From Venturia oleaginea (taxonomy: Eukaryota > Ascomycota > Dothideomycetes > Venturiales > Venturiaceae), in assembly GCA_013176395.1 (NCBI GenBank), contig JABMLP010000002.1:2108001-2172000 (forward strand): a stretch of DNA of 64,000 nt, written 5' to 3'. Position numbers and translations under genes: made by a program. This document shows, piece by piece, positions 1 through 10,519 of this stretch. Positions within the stretch are counted from its first letter, which is position 1. Every line of letters begins with the position of its first letter. The notes under the pieces were generated by a model. The model had not been told where the DNA came from. It ran no database searches and was given only the letters and a program-made list of their open reading frames with translations.

Positions 1-2
1 GA

Positions 3-152
3 TTAACGCCTGGACCGACGGGTCTGACACCTGGTCCTTGGAATAACGAAGAATTCTTTAAGAGCATGGGAACGAGTTGGAATACTAGTGGGGATGGTGG
101 TTTTGCAGATTCCAATTCCAATTCCAATTCCAATGATAGGCGTGGTAGTTGA
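3..152 (+). CDS. C-terminal end of an unidentified protein (partial)
   Basis: An open frame enters from the left edge and ends at TGA 150-152. The visible 49 residues contain TPGPWNNEEFFKSMGTSW followed by a Ser-Asn dipeptide run encoded by a repeated attcca unit (about 111-134). The Pro/Gly/Trp-rich tail is the kind of sequence found at the end of fungal regulatory proteins, but there is no domain to name it. The gene start lies outside the window. The only support is the open frame and the protein-like composition. Confidence 0.4.
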   Translation, partial: LTPGPTGLTPGPWNNEEFFKSMGTSWNTSGDGGFADSNSNSNSNDRRGS

Positions 153-858
153 ACCATCACAATAGGAGCAGGTTCTTTTTGGATGGTATTTGTTTGTCTA
201 TTAGGAACGGGTGCGTCATGGTATACCCTCCTCTTCTTCTTTATTGTTTCTGTCGCTTGGTTTATTCCCCTATTAGCGTCTGCCAGGGCGCTTGCTGTTG
301 TTGTTAGATTGAGCATCATTTTCTGGGGTTTTAAACGGATCATGCATTGGTGAGGATAGACGCCCACCCAACTTCGGCTGCTAGCGAGCTGTAGACTTTG
401 TATAATACCTTGTATAGAGAGATGACAAATGACCTAATCATGACCTTTCAAACATTGCATCATGGACTGAGTGAGACGATCCGTATGATGTTGCTATATC
501 TAATGTGATTGATTAGTCGCCTAACACCGTCACGTCACGAAATTGACGATGCCCCTCACTTCTTTCAGCCCTTTGGAAATTACCAATCATCTCACCCCTG
601 AAACGAATCAGAGAAATGCAACATGTTGCACGAGTCTCAGAATGTTAACGTAGGCAAGCACCATCGGGGCGTAATAGTACAATTAGTAAGCATGGCTCGG
701 TATGATTCGTCACGTCATATGGCAACAACGCGATCGACGTGATCGATTGGTGAGATATATATGTGAAGGTGCGGTGCATGAACGGAGGTGACCTCTTCGA
801 TAACTATAACTCTTCACTCACAACAATCAGCAACCTACAACAATCACCAGAAATTATC
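153..858. other. Intergenic region upstream of the aldo/keto reductase
   Basis: No ORF with protein-like content is seen. A TATA-like atatata stretch lies at about 752-759, roughly 100 bp before the reductase start at 859, and is the likeliest core promoter element. The rest is AT-moderate sequence without repeats. Confidence 0.4.
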
Positions 859-1891
859 ATGTCACAGGGAATCAAAATCGTCTTTGGAGCTGCAGGTGAG
901 AGCCGAAGCAGAGCAGTGCCTTGGTGTAGAGAAACTAATGAAGCCAGGCTTGAATCCCGCTTCCAACTTCTATAACCCAGCTGACGTAAAGGAGTTGCTC
1001 GATACGCTCGAGAACCTAGGAGTCAAGAATCTCGACACTGCACAGCTCTATGGAGAGAGTGAAAAGGTTCTCGGAGAGCACAACGCAGGCGACCGGTTTA
1101 TCATCGATACCAAATCAGCAGGAGGCTTCAAACCATCGAGCGCTCTCAAGCCAGAGAATCTGTACAAGCTCGCCCACGAATCAATCTCGAAGTTAAAGGT
1201 CAAGAACGTGGATATCTTCTACATTCATGCCCCAGACAGTTCGGTGGAGTTATCAGAGTGGGTCCCAATAATCGACAAGCTGTACAAAGAAGGCCTCTTT
1301 AAGCGATTTGGGCTCTCAAACTTCAAGCCCGAGGATGTGAAGACGATTTACGAGTACACAAAGAGCAAAGGCTACATCTCTCCTTCCGCTTACCAGGGCA
1401 ACTACTCTCCCGTTGCGAGGTTGCAGGACACAACACTCTTCCCTGTCTTGCGCGACTTGAAGATTTCCTTCTACGCATATAGTCCCGTTGCTGGAGGCTT
1501 CCTCACCAAGACTCGCGCTCAGATCGAGGAAGGAAAGTATGGCCGCTTCGTTGCAGGTAACCCGATTGGCGATATGTACCTCGGTCTCTATGCCAAGCCA
1601 TCCTACCTTGACGCATTGGATGAGTGGGAGAGCATTGCCAATGAGGAAGGGATCCCAAAGGCTGAGCTGGCTTACCGTTGGGTAAGCTATCACTCGCCAC
1701 TCAAGCCTGAGCAGGGAGATGCTGTCATTATCGGAGCGAGCAAGCTTGAGCAGGTCAAGCAGACGGTTGAGGGATTGAAGAAAGGGCCGTTGAAGGAGAG
1801 CTCTGTGAAGAGGATCGATCAGGTTTGGGAGAAGATTAAGCATGATGCTCCACTTGACAACTACCACTCGGGATTTGCTGCATCGAAGTAA
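859..1891 (+). CDS. Aldo/keto reductase (AKR7/aflatoxin-aldehyde-reductase-like)
   Basis: Predicted cytosolic NADPH-dependent carbonyl reductase of 326 residues, spliced as 859-895 and 948-1891. Exon 1 encodes MSQGIKIVFGAAG. The 52-nt intron starts gtgag, carries a ctaat branch point and ends ccag, and joining it keeps the frame. The AKR catalytic tetrad is visible: Asp and Tyr in NLDTAQLYGE, Lys in IIDTKSAG and His in FYIHAPD. The NADPH-binding end is seen in AVIIGASKLEQV. Family members reduce aldehydes and ketones; the substrate here is unknown. An in-frame ATG at 778 could add 27 residues but sits close to the TATA-like element (about 752), so 859 is preferred. A longer unspliced frame from 788 gives an N-terminus unlike AKRs and was not used. 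Confidence 0.9.
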
Positions 1892-2510
1892 ATGTCAAAA
1901 GGCTTGAGAGAGGAGAGCAATTGACGAAATGTAGGTAGAATACGACACTAGGCTTCAGCTACCTCAAAAATCCTGCACTGATGAGAAGAAATTAAAACAA
2001 AGAAATCTGGCTGTTCTCCAAATTTGACTCGTGTTTACGGGTGCAACACAAATTCTATCTTTCACATCTTCACCTTCTTGTCCAGCATCACGTTTCCACG
2101 GAAGCCCACCATTTTGCGATCGCAAATATCAGTTCAAGGTACGTCCATCATTTGTAAGTAAGTGATCCAGGATCCAGCAGCAGCCGTCAATGTGAGGGCA
2201 GCACCGCCAGAAAAGGATTTGTATCGACCTCAACCGAAGCGCATCTTCCTCATCCGAAACCATGTTTGAAGTCTCAAGCCATGGTACGACTCACACGTCA
2301 ACCGAAAAAATCCGCCCGGGCGAATCGAGCGATGTGAAAATGTACGACTATATTTTTCACCCTCACTACCAGGAAGGAAACGAGAACAGACACAGGCGCT
2401 GCGGCACAAAAAGGCAGACCCACATAAGGAGCTTGGGAAAACGTCTCAGCTTCAGGCAAAGGAATTCAAACCACACCGAAGACAGTGAGCGGAAGCGCTA
2501 CTAAGACGGG
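1892..2510. other. Intergenic stretch between reductase and F-box pseudogene
   Basis: A low-complexity basic ORF (2262-2504) has no recognisable domain and lies just before the F-box start. I treat it as non-coding. Nothing else is apparent. Confidence 0.3.
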
Positions 2511-3515
2511 ATGCCTCTAATAGATCTGCCCGCGGAAGTCATCGAAAACATTCTTTCTTACTTGGTTGCGCCGCTTGCTTGTTACACCGTGGATCCGAGA
2601 CCGAGAAATGAGGAGGAATTGAAGGGCTTGAATGGATTGAGTGATGCGAGGGTTGTGCTAGAGAGATAACTTGCTGCTACTTGTCACGCCTTGAGGTTTG
2701 CGGTGGAAACTTTTGCGAGGCATTTGCTGCATCAATATAAACGAATTCTCTGTTTCGAGATTGTGGAGCAGGACGTTGATGTAAAGGACTGGTGGGAGGG
2801 GATCAGGGGGAGGAACAGACTTCGCTGGAAGAGACTTGAGTTGCAGGATGAACAGAGGGATGAGGAAATGCACCTTCTGCCGCCTTATAGGCTGTTATGG
2901 GTGAGGTGGAGTTATTGCAGGTGTCTCTTTTGTGGGCGACAAACGAACCGACGCGCCATCTTCAATCGTTTCATATGGGCTTGTCAAAAGTGCGACACGA
3001 GAGCATGGCCGAAGATTGTAAGTTCCCCATCCCGTTTTCCCATGGCCACTCAAAGGAGATAGAACTCAACAGGAGGTAAATAGAAACGCAAAGAGGCCCT
3101 CTCCGCCAAAACCATCCTCCCAATCCACTTCGACTCACCCCACCTCGCTTTCCCACATCACCAATCTCAACTCCAACAACCACGCTTCGCCTACGTCTTA
3201 GAAAAAGGTCTATTCTACCTCGAATCTGACATCGCAAGTCTCACTTCCTTTGTCCGCGGACACGATCCCGACGGCAGTATTTCCTGGGCTGCGCAGAGAA
3301 AACAGAATGCAATCTTGGTGCTCAAGCACTTCGATAGGAGCACCGTTGAGATCGATACGGTGATGGAGGGCGGGTCTGATTTCTGGTCTGGACTGAAGGC
3401 TAGGCCGAAGCTTAAGTTGAGGACATCGTGGGCGGCGCTGGAAACGGAGTTTGTTCCTGAGTGGCAGACGTCTGTTATCAGTCAGGCTATTGCTGCGGTG
3501 AGGGAGCCACAGTGA
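2511..3515 (+). pseudogene. Degenerate F-box domain gene
   Basis: ATG 2511 begins MPLIDLPAEVIENILSYL, a typical N-terminal F-box (the Skp1-binding motif of SCF ubiquitin ligases). After 52 codons there is an in-frame TAA (2667-2669), yet the same frame continues as convincing protein (LRFAVETFARHLLHQY) to about 2890. The protein-like frame then moves by one base near 2894 (ELLQVSLLWATNEPTRHLQ) and returns to the first frame from about 3084 to the stop at 3513-3515 (RFAYVLEKGLFYLESDIAS). A possible intron starts gtaagt at 3018, but no acceptor I tested restores the frame. The stop could come from CAA by C-to-T change, and the shift from loss of one G. An inactivated gene is the best reading; assembly errors are an alternative. 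Confidence 0.65.
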
Positions 3516-3922
3516 GTGGAATTGGCATAAGAATTTTTTACTGAGTTTGGTGGAGCTGAGGTTATGATCTGGCCTTCAGAATGCGAATGTGATGGTTGTT
3601 TGCTTTGTGGAGAGACAAGTTTTTAGAGGTCTTCATTGGTTCTGTTCAGTCGAGAGTGTTCTCCTCGCTTTTCCAATTCCATTTACTGATACGCAGTGTT
3701 TGTAAGTCCTAGTCATTCTCAGCAAAATCCCACCTCGAAGCTTTCTCGCCTCCTATAACTGCTGACATTGTTTAAGCTACTGCTTAAACACTCTAGCTAA
3801 ATGGTTTGAGCATCACGCACATCAGTTACATCCATGATCTGGAAATTGACCGCGATGACCTTTTTCGTACGTGAGTAGGTGTAGTGACACGCTTCCGTGC
3901 ATTGACGCAATTGGCGCCAAGG
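3516..3922. other. Intergenic region
   Basis: Downstream sequence of the F-box relic and upstream region of the P450. No coding signal is seen. Confidence 0.3.
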
Positions 3923-3931
3923 TATATAAAT
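3923..3931 (+). promoter_or_regulatory. TATA box of the P450 gene
   Basis: The tatataaata sequence lies 240 bp upstream of the P450 ATG. Start of transcription would be expected near 3955-3965, leaving a leader of about 200 nt that contains a start-stop ATG TAA at 3971-3976 and an ATG at 4049 opening a 73-codon frame that overlaps the P450 start. Confidence 0.5.
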
Positions 3932-4166
3932 AAATCTGATACGCTCTACCTCAAGCACCATCATTCTCACATGTAAAGAACAATCTCAGTACAGGGGTAG
4001 CTACGGTACCTACGTACGTAAGATACTTGACGACAGTGCGTCTCGTCAATGCAATCTTTTTACAAATCTTTTTACAAATCTTTGAGATCAAAATCGAAAT
4101 CGCGTGTCGACCGATGCTTCAATTCAACTCTACACTTTGTTTTTGGAGTGAAGACAGTCATCTACT

Positions 4167-5968
4167 ATGGCAGTGTCGGCGATGAAGCTGTTGAAACTGC
4201 AATACCTCACGCTTTATGCTGTCATCGAGGCATTTCTAGTCGCCAAGTTTCTACCACAATGGGTTTCTGAGAGGAATGCGTTAGCGTGGGCCTTTTTACC
4301 TGTTTTGTTGCTTAATTTCACGTTGCATACTCTTTTTTGGGGACTCCTGTATCCATATTTCTTCAGCCCACTGCGGGATATCCCAGAACCAAAGGTAAAT
4401 CCTACAGTTATAACCGAGATGAAAACTCGCAACTCACAACCAAGCAGTCCCTCAGCGCCCGTCTTTATTACTTCCAATTCATGGGCCAGAACCCCCCAGG
4501 TCAACATTTCCTAGAGTGGTCCCGAACGACACCGAATAATGGGCTTCTCCTCCTTCGCTCGCCCTTCTTTACCTCCCGCCTCCTCGTCACGAATCCGCGC
4601 GCACTCGCTGATCTTCTCAATGCCAATGCCTACGATTTCGTCAAACCGAAAACGATTCGGGATTTCCTGCGCAAGGTTCTGGGAGATGGGTTGATAGTGG
4701 TTGAGGGCGATGTACACAAGTTCCAGAGGAAACATACAATGCCTGCGTTTAGCTTTAGACATGTAAAGGATTTATATCCGATGATGTGGCGAAAGGCTTT
4801 GGCGTTGACGGAGGCGTTGGAGGGTGAGATTCGGGAGAAAGCTAATCAGGTTGATGGGAAAGGTGTTAGTGGGGCGACGGAAATAAATGCTTGGGCTAGT
4901 AAGGTTACGCTCGACATCATTGGACTTGCGGCCATGGGGACAGAGTTTAATGTGCTGAAGAATGTGGATCATCAGATTGTGAGGGATTATGAGGAGTTGC
5001 TTGAGCCGACGGGGGAGAAGATGATGTTCTTTTTGAGTGTTGTGTTTTTGGGGAGGAAGGCGGTGTTGAGGATGCCGTGGGGGTTGAATGAGGTGTTTGA
5101 GCGGTGCACTAGTTCTTTGTCGAGGATTTGTGAGGATTTGGTGAGGCGGAAGAGGGAGGCGTTGAAGTCGGGGTCGAAGGAGGAGGAACATTTTGATATT
5201 TTGTCGGTGCTCATCCGGTCGGATAATTTTTCGGATCGAGAGTTGGCGGATCAGTTGCTTACCTTTTTGGCTGCTGGGTATGTTCAGCAAATTTCTCTAG
5301 TAGAGATGGAAGTTGACCACCGCCGTAGACACGAGACGACATCGGCCGCGTTCACCTGGGCTACCTATTTGTTAGCCGCCCATCCAGATTACCAGCGTCG
5401 ACTTCGAGAAGAGATCCGCGCTGCGCTTCCCCCAGGAGCCCTCACCGATCCCAGCTTCGGCATAGCAGGCGTCCTCGAGAGACTACCTCTCCTCAACGGC
5501 GTCTGCAATGAAACTGTGCGCTTGTACCCAACAGTACCAATCACAACACGTATCGCAAAGAGAGACACAACAATAGCCAGCCACCACATCCCACGAGGCA
5601 CAGAAATCTTCCTCTCCCCATGGGCCATAAACAGATCCCCAGAACTCTGGGGCCCACAAGCCGAAAAGTTCGTCCCAGAGCGCTGGATCGACAACGCAAA
5701 CTCTACAGATCCCTCACTACCACCGAAACCGAATAATCACGGTGGTGCTGAATCGAATTATGCTTTGTTGACCTTCCTTCACGGGCCAAGATCTTGTATT
5801 GGGCAGAATTTTGCGAGGGCGGAGATGAGGTGTTTGGTTGCTGCTTTGGTGGAGAGGTTTGAGTGGGATTTGGATATGAAGGGGATGGATGTTTTGGCGG
5901 CGGGGGTCATTACGATTAAACCTAAGAGTGGACTGCATGTAAGGTTGAGGAGGGTGTACAGGGGCTAA
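4167..5968 (+). CDS. Cytochrome P450 monooxygenase
   Basis: Predicted microsomal haem-thiolate monooxygenase of 565 residues in three exons: 4167-4394, 4448-5277 and 5329-5968 (total 1698 nt). The N-terminus has hydrophobic segments (LTLYAVIEAFLVAKFL and AWAFLPVLLLNFTLHTLF) that anchor it in the ER. The I-helix motif AAGHETTS is created only when the 51-nt intron 5278-5328 is removed. The ExxR motif is ETVR, the PERF-type motif is FVPERW, and the haem-binding loop is FLHGPRSCIGQNFARAE with the Cys ligand. Intron 1 (4395-4447) starts gtaaat and ends gcag. All hallmark motifs are present, so the enzyme looks functional. The CYP family and substrate cannot be assigned. No backbone biosynthetic gene is adjacent. 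Confidence 0.93.
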
Positions 5969-6367
5969 GGTACTCATCCAAGCATATCGGTAAGTTTCAG
6001 TGTCCCGGAACTTTAGGTGAATGGTGTTTTGAGTTGCTAGGTTGGAATAGTCAGCGCGGAAGAATGTACCTGCACCTTATGCTTCGTCTCGAGAACGAAG
6101 TAATTTTTCCAGCTCGACTGAAAAAGATTTCTATTTCTGCAGGAACGTAGTGAATAGGAGCAGACATTTTTTCGGGTACCTCCGATTTGATGTCGTTCCA
6201 ACACCGTCACGATTTCAGACTTGAAATAAATATGCATGGAAAGAGAATCTAGTTTATTATCTGTAGAGTGTCCATTCTCTCAATCCCAAAATCTGGAAAA
6301 TTTGTGATTCTAGAAATAAGACGAATAGACCCGAACCGCCTTATAAGTAGATCTTCAGAATTAGCTA
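5969..6367. other. Intergenic region between P450 and transposon
   Basis: P450 3' region and transposon flank. No gene is seen. The TA at 6366-6367 is the left target-site duplication of the pogo-like element. Confidence 0.4.
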
Positions 6368-6409
6368 ACGTGTTCCACCACCGAGCTGGTCAACCCACCG
6401 AGCTGGTCA
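6368..6409 (+). repeat. Left terminal inverted repeat of pogo-like element
   Basis: 42 bp, identical to the reverse complement of 8174-8215. It contains two direct copies of a 15-bp unit ccaccgagctggtca, probably transposase binding sites. Confidence 0.95.
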
Positions 6410-6447
6410 GTTTCTGCCAAGACGACCAACTCCCTCATTAACACGAT

Positions 6448-8132
6448 ATGTCTCAACAACAAAATGCGCAATTATCTAACAAAGAAGGCAGAATTCAGCT
6501 TGCCCTTTCTGCCTATAGCACCCACCAATTCCGAAGCCTCCGGCGCGCTGCTGAAGCGTTTGATGTACCTCCTTCAACATTGACTAGCCGATACAACGGA
6601 ATCACGTATCGCCTAGATACTCGCAACGCCCAACACAAGCTCACTACGACTGAAGAGCAGACAATTGTCCAATACATCCTCGACCTCGATTCGCGAGGAT
6701 TCGCGCCCCGGCTGTGTGAGGTGGCAGATATGGCGGATAAACTACTAGGTGTACGCGGTGGAGAGCCTGTAGGGAAAAACTGGGCTGAGAGGTTTATAAC
6801 GCGCTCAGATGAGCTCAAGATGGCCTTCAATCGAGCTAAGGATAGGCAGAGGATACTACAGGAAGATTCAGAGATTATTGGCGCGTGGTTCAAGCTCGTT
6901 GCAGACACTAAGGCAAAGTACGGCATCCACGACGAGGATACGCACAACTTTGACGAGATTGGCTTCCAGATGGGCGTTATTGGGTCAATGAAGGTCGTCA
7001 CAGCTTCTGAAAGACGTACACGGCCTAATTTAATCCAGCCAGGCGATCGCGAGTGGGTTACAGTTATCCAGAGCATCTGCGCCGCTGGGTATGCGACCCC
7101 GCCATTCATTATCTACAAAGGACGCGTTCACATCTCTGCGTGGTATGAGGAGGCAGATATACCACGGAATTGTAAGCTCTCGGTCTCTGAGAACGGCTGG
7201 ACAAACAACGCGCTTGGTCTTGAGTGGTTGAAGCACTTTGACGCGTATACAAAGGCGCGTCAAGTGGGGGGTATAGGCTGCTCATCTTGGACGGCCATGA
7301 GAGCCATCTCAACCAGGATTTCAAGGACTACTGCCTCGAACATAAGATCATAACGCTCTGTATGCCACCTCATTCATCGCATATCCTCCAGCCGCTTGAT
7401 GTGGTCTGCTTCTCGCCGTTGAAGTGCAAGTACTCTCTACGAGTTCGAGACTTGGCACGCCGACGCGTCTACCATATCAACAAAGAAGGCTTCCCCCCAG
7501 CCTTCAAAGACGCGTTTTTCGACGTGTTTACAGAAGAGAACTGTCGAAAGGCTTTTGAGATGGTAGGGCTAGTCCCTATCAACGCGGAGGTGGTATGGGA
7601 TCGCCTTGAAGTACGGCTACGTACCCCACCAGCACCCCCACCGCAGGAGACGCCGTGGCAGTCGAAGACTCCAAGCAATACTCTTGAATTTGGATCCCAA
7701 TCCAAGCTCGTAAGCGAGTCCTTTACTCGGTCACCAGTTACTGCGCAGACAGGCTTTTCCCAGCTTGTCAAGGGCGCTGAATTGATGCTACACCAAAACG
7801 CTCTACTTGTTGCGCGCAATCGCGAGCTTGAAGAGCAATTGGCAGTAATGACAAAGCGAAAATGGCGCAAAAGGAAGTGGATCCAGCAAGGTGGTACTAC
7901 AGAGTATGGGACTGTAGCAGCGCAGGTAGCTGCCGAGGCGTCTGTCGCGCCTCAGGGATCAAAGAAGGCTCGTGGTAGTGGTGGTCAAGAAATAGCCCGA
8001 CCAACTCAACGGCGCTGTAGGAACTGCGGCGCAACTGGGCATAATGCGCGAACTTGTAAAAAAGATATTGAGATATCATCTGAATCAGATAGCAGCACGA
8101 CGGACTTAGAATCTATTGTTAATAGCGATTAA
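6448..8132 (+). pseudogene. pogo/Fot1-type transposase, interrupted by one frameshift
   Basis: Two overlapping frames (6448-7353 and 7287-8132) make one transposase. Order: psq-type helix-turn-helix (about residues 15-60), CENP-B/Tc5-type DNA-binding domain (about 65-135), DDE-superfamily core with the first Asp in NFDEIGF (about residue 169), the second in LLILDGHESH and the third in HSSHILQPLDVV, then a basic region and a CCHC zinc knuckle (CRNCGATGHNARTC). The frame changes at a run of six G (7266-7271); one further G would restore a single frame of roughly 560 codons. No other stop is seen. Cut-and-paste transposition is the family role. This copy is inactive if the G-run length is real; a sequencing error in the homopolymer is possible. 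Confidence 0.88.
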
Positions 8133-8173
8133 ATTGAAGAGTCGTAACATGAGTTGGTCGTGCCAAGCCTTTT

Positions 8174-8215
8174 TGACCAGCTCGGTGGGTTGACCAGCTC
8201 GGTGGTGGAACACGT
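8174..8215 (-). repeat. Right terminal inverted repeat of pogo-like element
   Basis: Perfect inverted copy of 6368-6409, including both internal 15-bp subrepeats. It is followed by the TA duplication 8216-8217. Confidence 0.95.
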
Positions 8216-8721
8216 TATCGATATAATAATAATCAAATTTAACGTGGTATATAATGGTTGCTGTGCCGTGTGCCCACAATCTCTATCTACAATCGCAAAA
8301 ACCCAACTCTCTGGGATGAAGAAGCCTCTCGGATCTATCCTGAGCGGAATCCATACGGTGCGTAAGGGGGCCATCAACGGTCCGGTCCCTTCGCTATCTT
8401 GACGTCTCTCGACTTGGCCGTACACCTACTCTTACTATGCCCCCTACTTTACTGCCCGGGTCATCTATCCTACTCCCGCCAGTACAGCTCCTCTACGGCT
8501 TCTAAGCCGTGTCCTCTGCCTTAAATCTGCTGTCGTTTCACATGAGAACCGTCATGTACGGATATTTCCTATCCCCCGTATATACCATGCCTTAACCTGC
8601 CGTGGTCCGTCGTCCCCCCAACTCACATCACCAGAATACTCTCCTACCCTTAACCTGCCCTTTTTCTCCCTATCACCCCTGCCCTTTGTCCCTGTACCGG
8701 GGGTGGTCCTCCTCCTCCCCG

Positions 8722-8804
8722 CTCACTTTTCGATGTTACCCTGCCCTTTTTCCTTCTCCTCCTGCCCTTTACCTTCTCTATTCCGCTCACTTTTCGATGT
8801 TGAC
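8722..8804. repeat. Imperfect direct repeat
   Basis: Two copies of ctcacttttcgatgtt followed by a ctgcccttt tract, about 66 bp apart. Confidence 0.5.
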
Positions 8805-8900
8805 CTGCCCTTTATCCTCCAGCTCCTGTTGCGGCCCCTTTGGACTCTCGCGCCATCGTTGGTGGTAGGTGAGGTGATGTCTCTTCAGACTTTTGCGTAG

Positions 8901-8937
8901 TAGGTAAGGTAGGTGAGGTAGGTAAGGTAGGTGAGGT
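8901..8937. repeat. Tandem taggtaagg/taggtgagg repeat
   Basis: Four alternating 9-bp units. The repeat sits between two copies of gtctcttcagact (about 8879 and 8941). Confidence 0.75.
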
Positions 8938-9786
8938 GGAGTCTCTTCAGACTATTGCGGAGGAGGTATTGGTCCACGCCCGGTACGGGGTAGGTGAGGT
9001 GTTGTAGGAAGTAGGTAAGGTAGTCGTCGTAGTTAAGAATTTTGGACTCTTTGTGCGGCCTTGGCGGGACTTGAACTCCTCCGACTCGGTGCCAGCGTGG
9101 TACTTCCAGTATACGTTGCTCTTCGTGTAATCGCTGTATTGCCATCTCTTACCACGTACTGAGTTTTCCCTGTGTCCAGGAGCATCGCTCGTGGTGTGGT
9201 AGAGTCCGCTCTACCAGGCAAACCACCATGACGTGCCGTCCGATGCCCGTGGAGGGTGAGTCCACGGACAGCGATTTCCATCGGCTCTCCCATCATCGTC
9301 GAGACGATATGGAAGGTTCGTAGCCTCCACCTCGTACAGGCTGGAAATTCGACTTTGGAGGCCCTATTATCGATATAACGACTTACCTACAGCTCCTAAT
9401 CGGCCAAGATTGAGCTCTATTGGAAGTAAGAGCCCCGAAGTTTTCTATATCGGTATCAATACCAAAATGCGTAAAAAATTATGGAACGAAGATCGTCTGC
9501 CTCGTCTTCAGCCTTGTCTATTTATAACGAGGTCGGGTCTTGGAGGTAAAAAGGAACGGATACTCGCTTGTTTTTTTGGGGAAAAAAAAAAACGAAAAAA
9601 AAGCTTCTTCTAGAATATCTCTACGAGTTTTGAGGGAATTAAACAATGAAGATATCGATTAGTTCTCCTCGGTGAGTTCTATCTATCTATTTATATTCTC
9701 TCTTTTTGTTGCTGTTAGACATAAGGAGAGGAAGAAAGTCGAGGAGATAAATTCTAGGGCATCCTGCCGGATTTTGGTAACGTCGG

Positions 9787-9820
9787 TGTTACGGGGAACT
9801 CGTTTCTCAACACAGTTGAT
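9787..9820 (+). repeat. 34-bp inverted repeat, LTR-like terminus (left)
   Basis: Begins TGTTACGGGGAACTCG. The exact reverse complement occurs at 11597-11630. The TG start and sequence style resemble the outer end of a fungal retrotransposon LTR, but no second LTR in the same orientation was found, so the assignment is tentative. Confidence 0.7.
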
Positions 9821-10105
9821 TATGTCAAGACCTTCTTGACACCTGTGTCCTCTTGTTCTAGTCCGCGGGTTTTGGGTACGGGCAATATCAGTCTGGGAGT
9901 ACTTACTTTAAGTACCTTTCCTTGCTCAGGTTCTTTGAAGGCTCACTAGATCCTAGCCGTCCGATGTATCTCCCAATTCAAATGTCGTCTAACCGATTTG
10001 ATCCTCAGATCAATCCTGAACGCTTTTCGGTTAGTATCAAGGTTGGGGGTGGGCTTGCTTCGTGTGCATATAACTTGTGCTTGATTGTATCTAAGTAAAA
10101 GGTCG

Positions 10106-10519
10106 TTACTGTAGTAGGTTGAAGAAACTCCGATGTGAAAAACATAACATGAGATAACCCTGAAGAGAGAAAGGAAGCCCGTCCAACGTCCTCCCTATAT
10201 ACCCTTCTGGTTCTGGGTGCCAAGGTGTATTCCCACACCTCTTGGCTCTTCCCACACCTGTAAGCCTTGCCAAGACCTGTGGGCACTGTGGGAATATCAC
10301 GTGACTCCTGCACGTACAATTCTCCTTTAGGACTGACTCCGTCGCACTCGAAGGATATCCCTCCATTATCAGTCCTAACAATACCTTCTTGTTATCCAAC
10401 CATTCTTTGCGAGTCCTGCCTTCCTGCTCTTCAGCCTTGAGGTGATCTGTAACAGTCGGCTTACCGAAGTATCCGGTCCTTCGGTAAGCCAGCGTTACTA
10501 AAATCCATGGTCCTTGCAT
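10106..10519 (-). pseudogene. Possible retroelement gag-like relic
   Basis: A 137-codon minus-strand frame with a segment DHLKAEEQEGRTRKEWLD followed by KVLLGLIMEG. The arrangement resembles the N-terminal Gag region of Ty1/copia elements only loosely. It lies between the two LTR-like inverted repeats and its upstream side carries two strong hairpins. No protease, integrase or reverse transcriptase is seen nearby. Treat it as a weak call. Confidence 0.25.
10458..10490. repeat. Perfect 12-bp stem hairpin
   Basis: ggcttaccgaag pairs with cttcggtaagcc across a 9-nt loop. It lies 24 bp from the next hairpin. Confidence 0.85.

Larger units (their letters stand above)
6368..8215 (+). mobile_element. 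Fot1/pogo-like DNA transposon, full length
   Basis: The 1848-bp element is bounded by perfect 42-bp terminal inverted repeats (6368-6409 and 8174-8215) and flanked on both sides by TA (6366-6367 and 8216-8217), the target duplication of Tc1/mariner-pogo elements. It carries one transposase gene split by a frameshift. The perfect ends and flanks point to a recent insertion. A shorter relative with the same terminal ACGTGTTYCACCA lies at 37010-38117. Confidence 0.93.
8216..9786. other. Gene-free region with simple repeats
   Basis: About 1.6 kb without a credible gene. From about 8640 to 8830 the top strand is pyrimidine-rich with repeated ctgccctttt and two copies of ctcacttttcgatgtt (near 8722 and 8788). 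From 8900 to 9010 it turns purine-rich with repeated taggtaagg/taggtgagg. A homopurine run with A stretches lies at about 9579-9603. A minus-strand ORF across 9033-9296 shows no domain. Confidence 0.5.

Noticed and set aside
788..950. Unspliced N-terminal extension of the aldo/keto reductase
   Set aside because: The extension is unlike any AKR, whereas MSQGIKIVFGAAG plus a canonical intron gives the proper N-terminus.
9061..9080. cttgaactcc resembles the reverse complement of a tRNA T-loop
   Set aside because: No acceptor, D or anticodon stems can be formed around it.
9081..9094. Minus strand reads ggcaccgagtcgg, like the end of a Cas9 guide scaffold
   Set aside because: Only about 13 bases match, no hairpin partner or Cas gene is near, and the genome is fungal. 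Chance.
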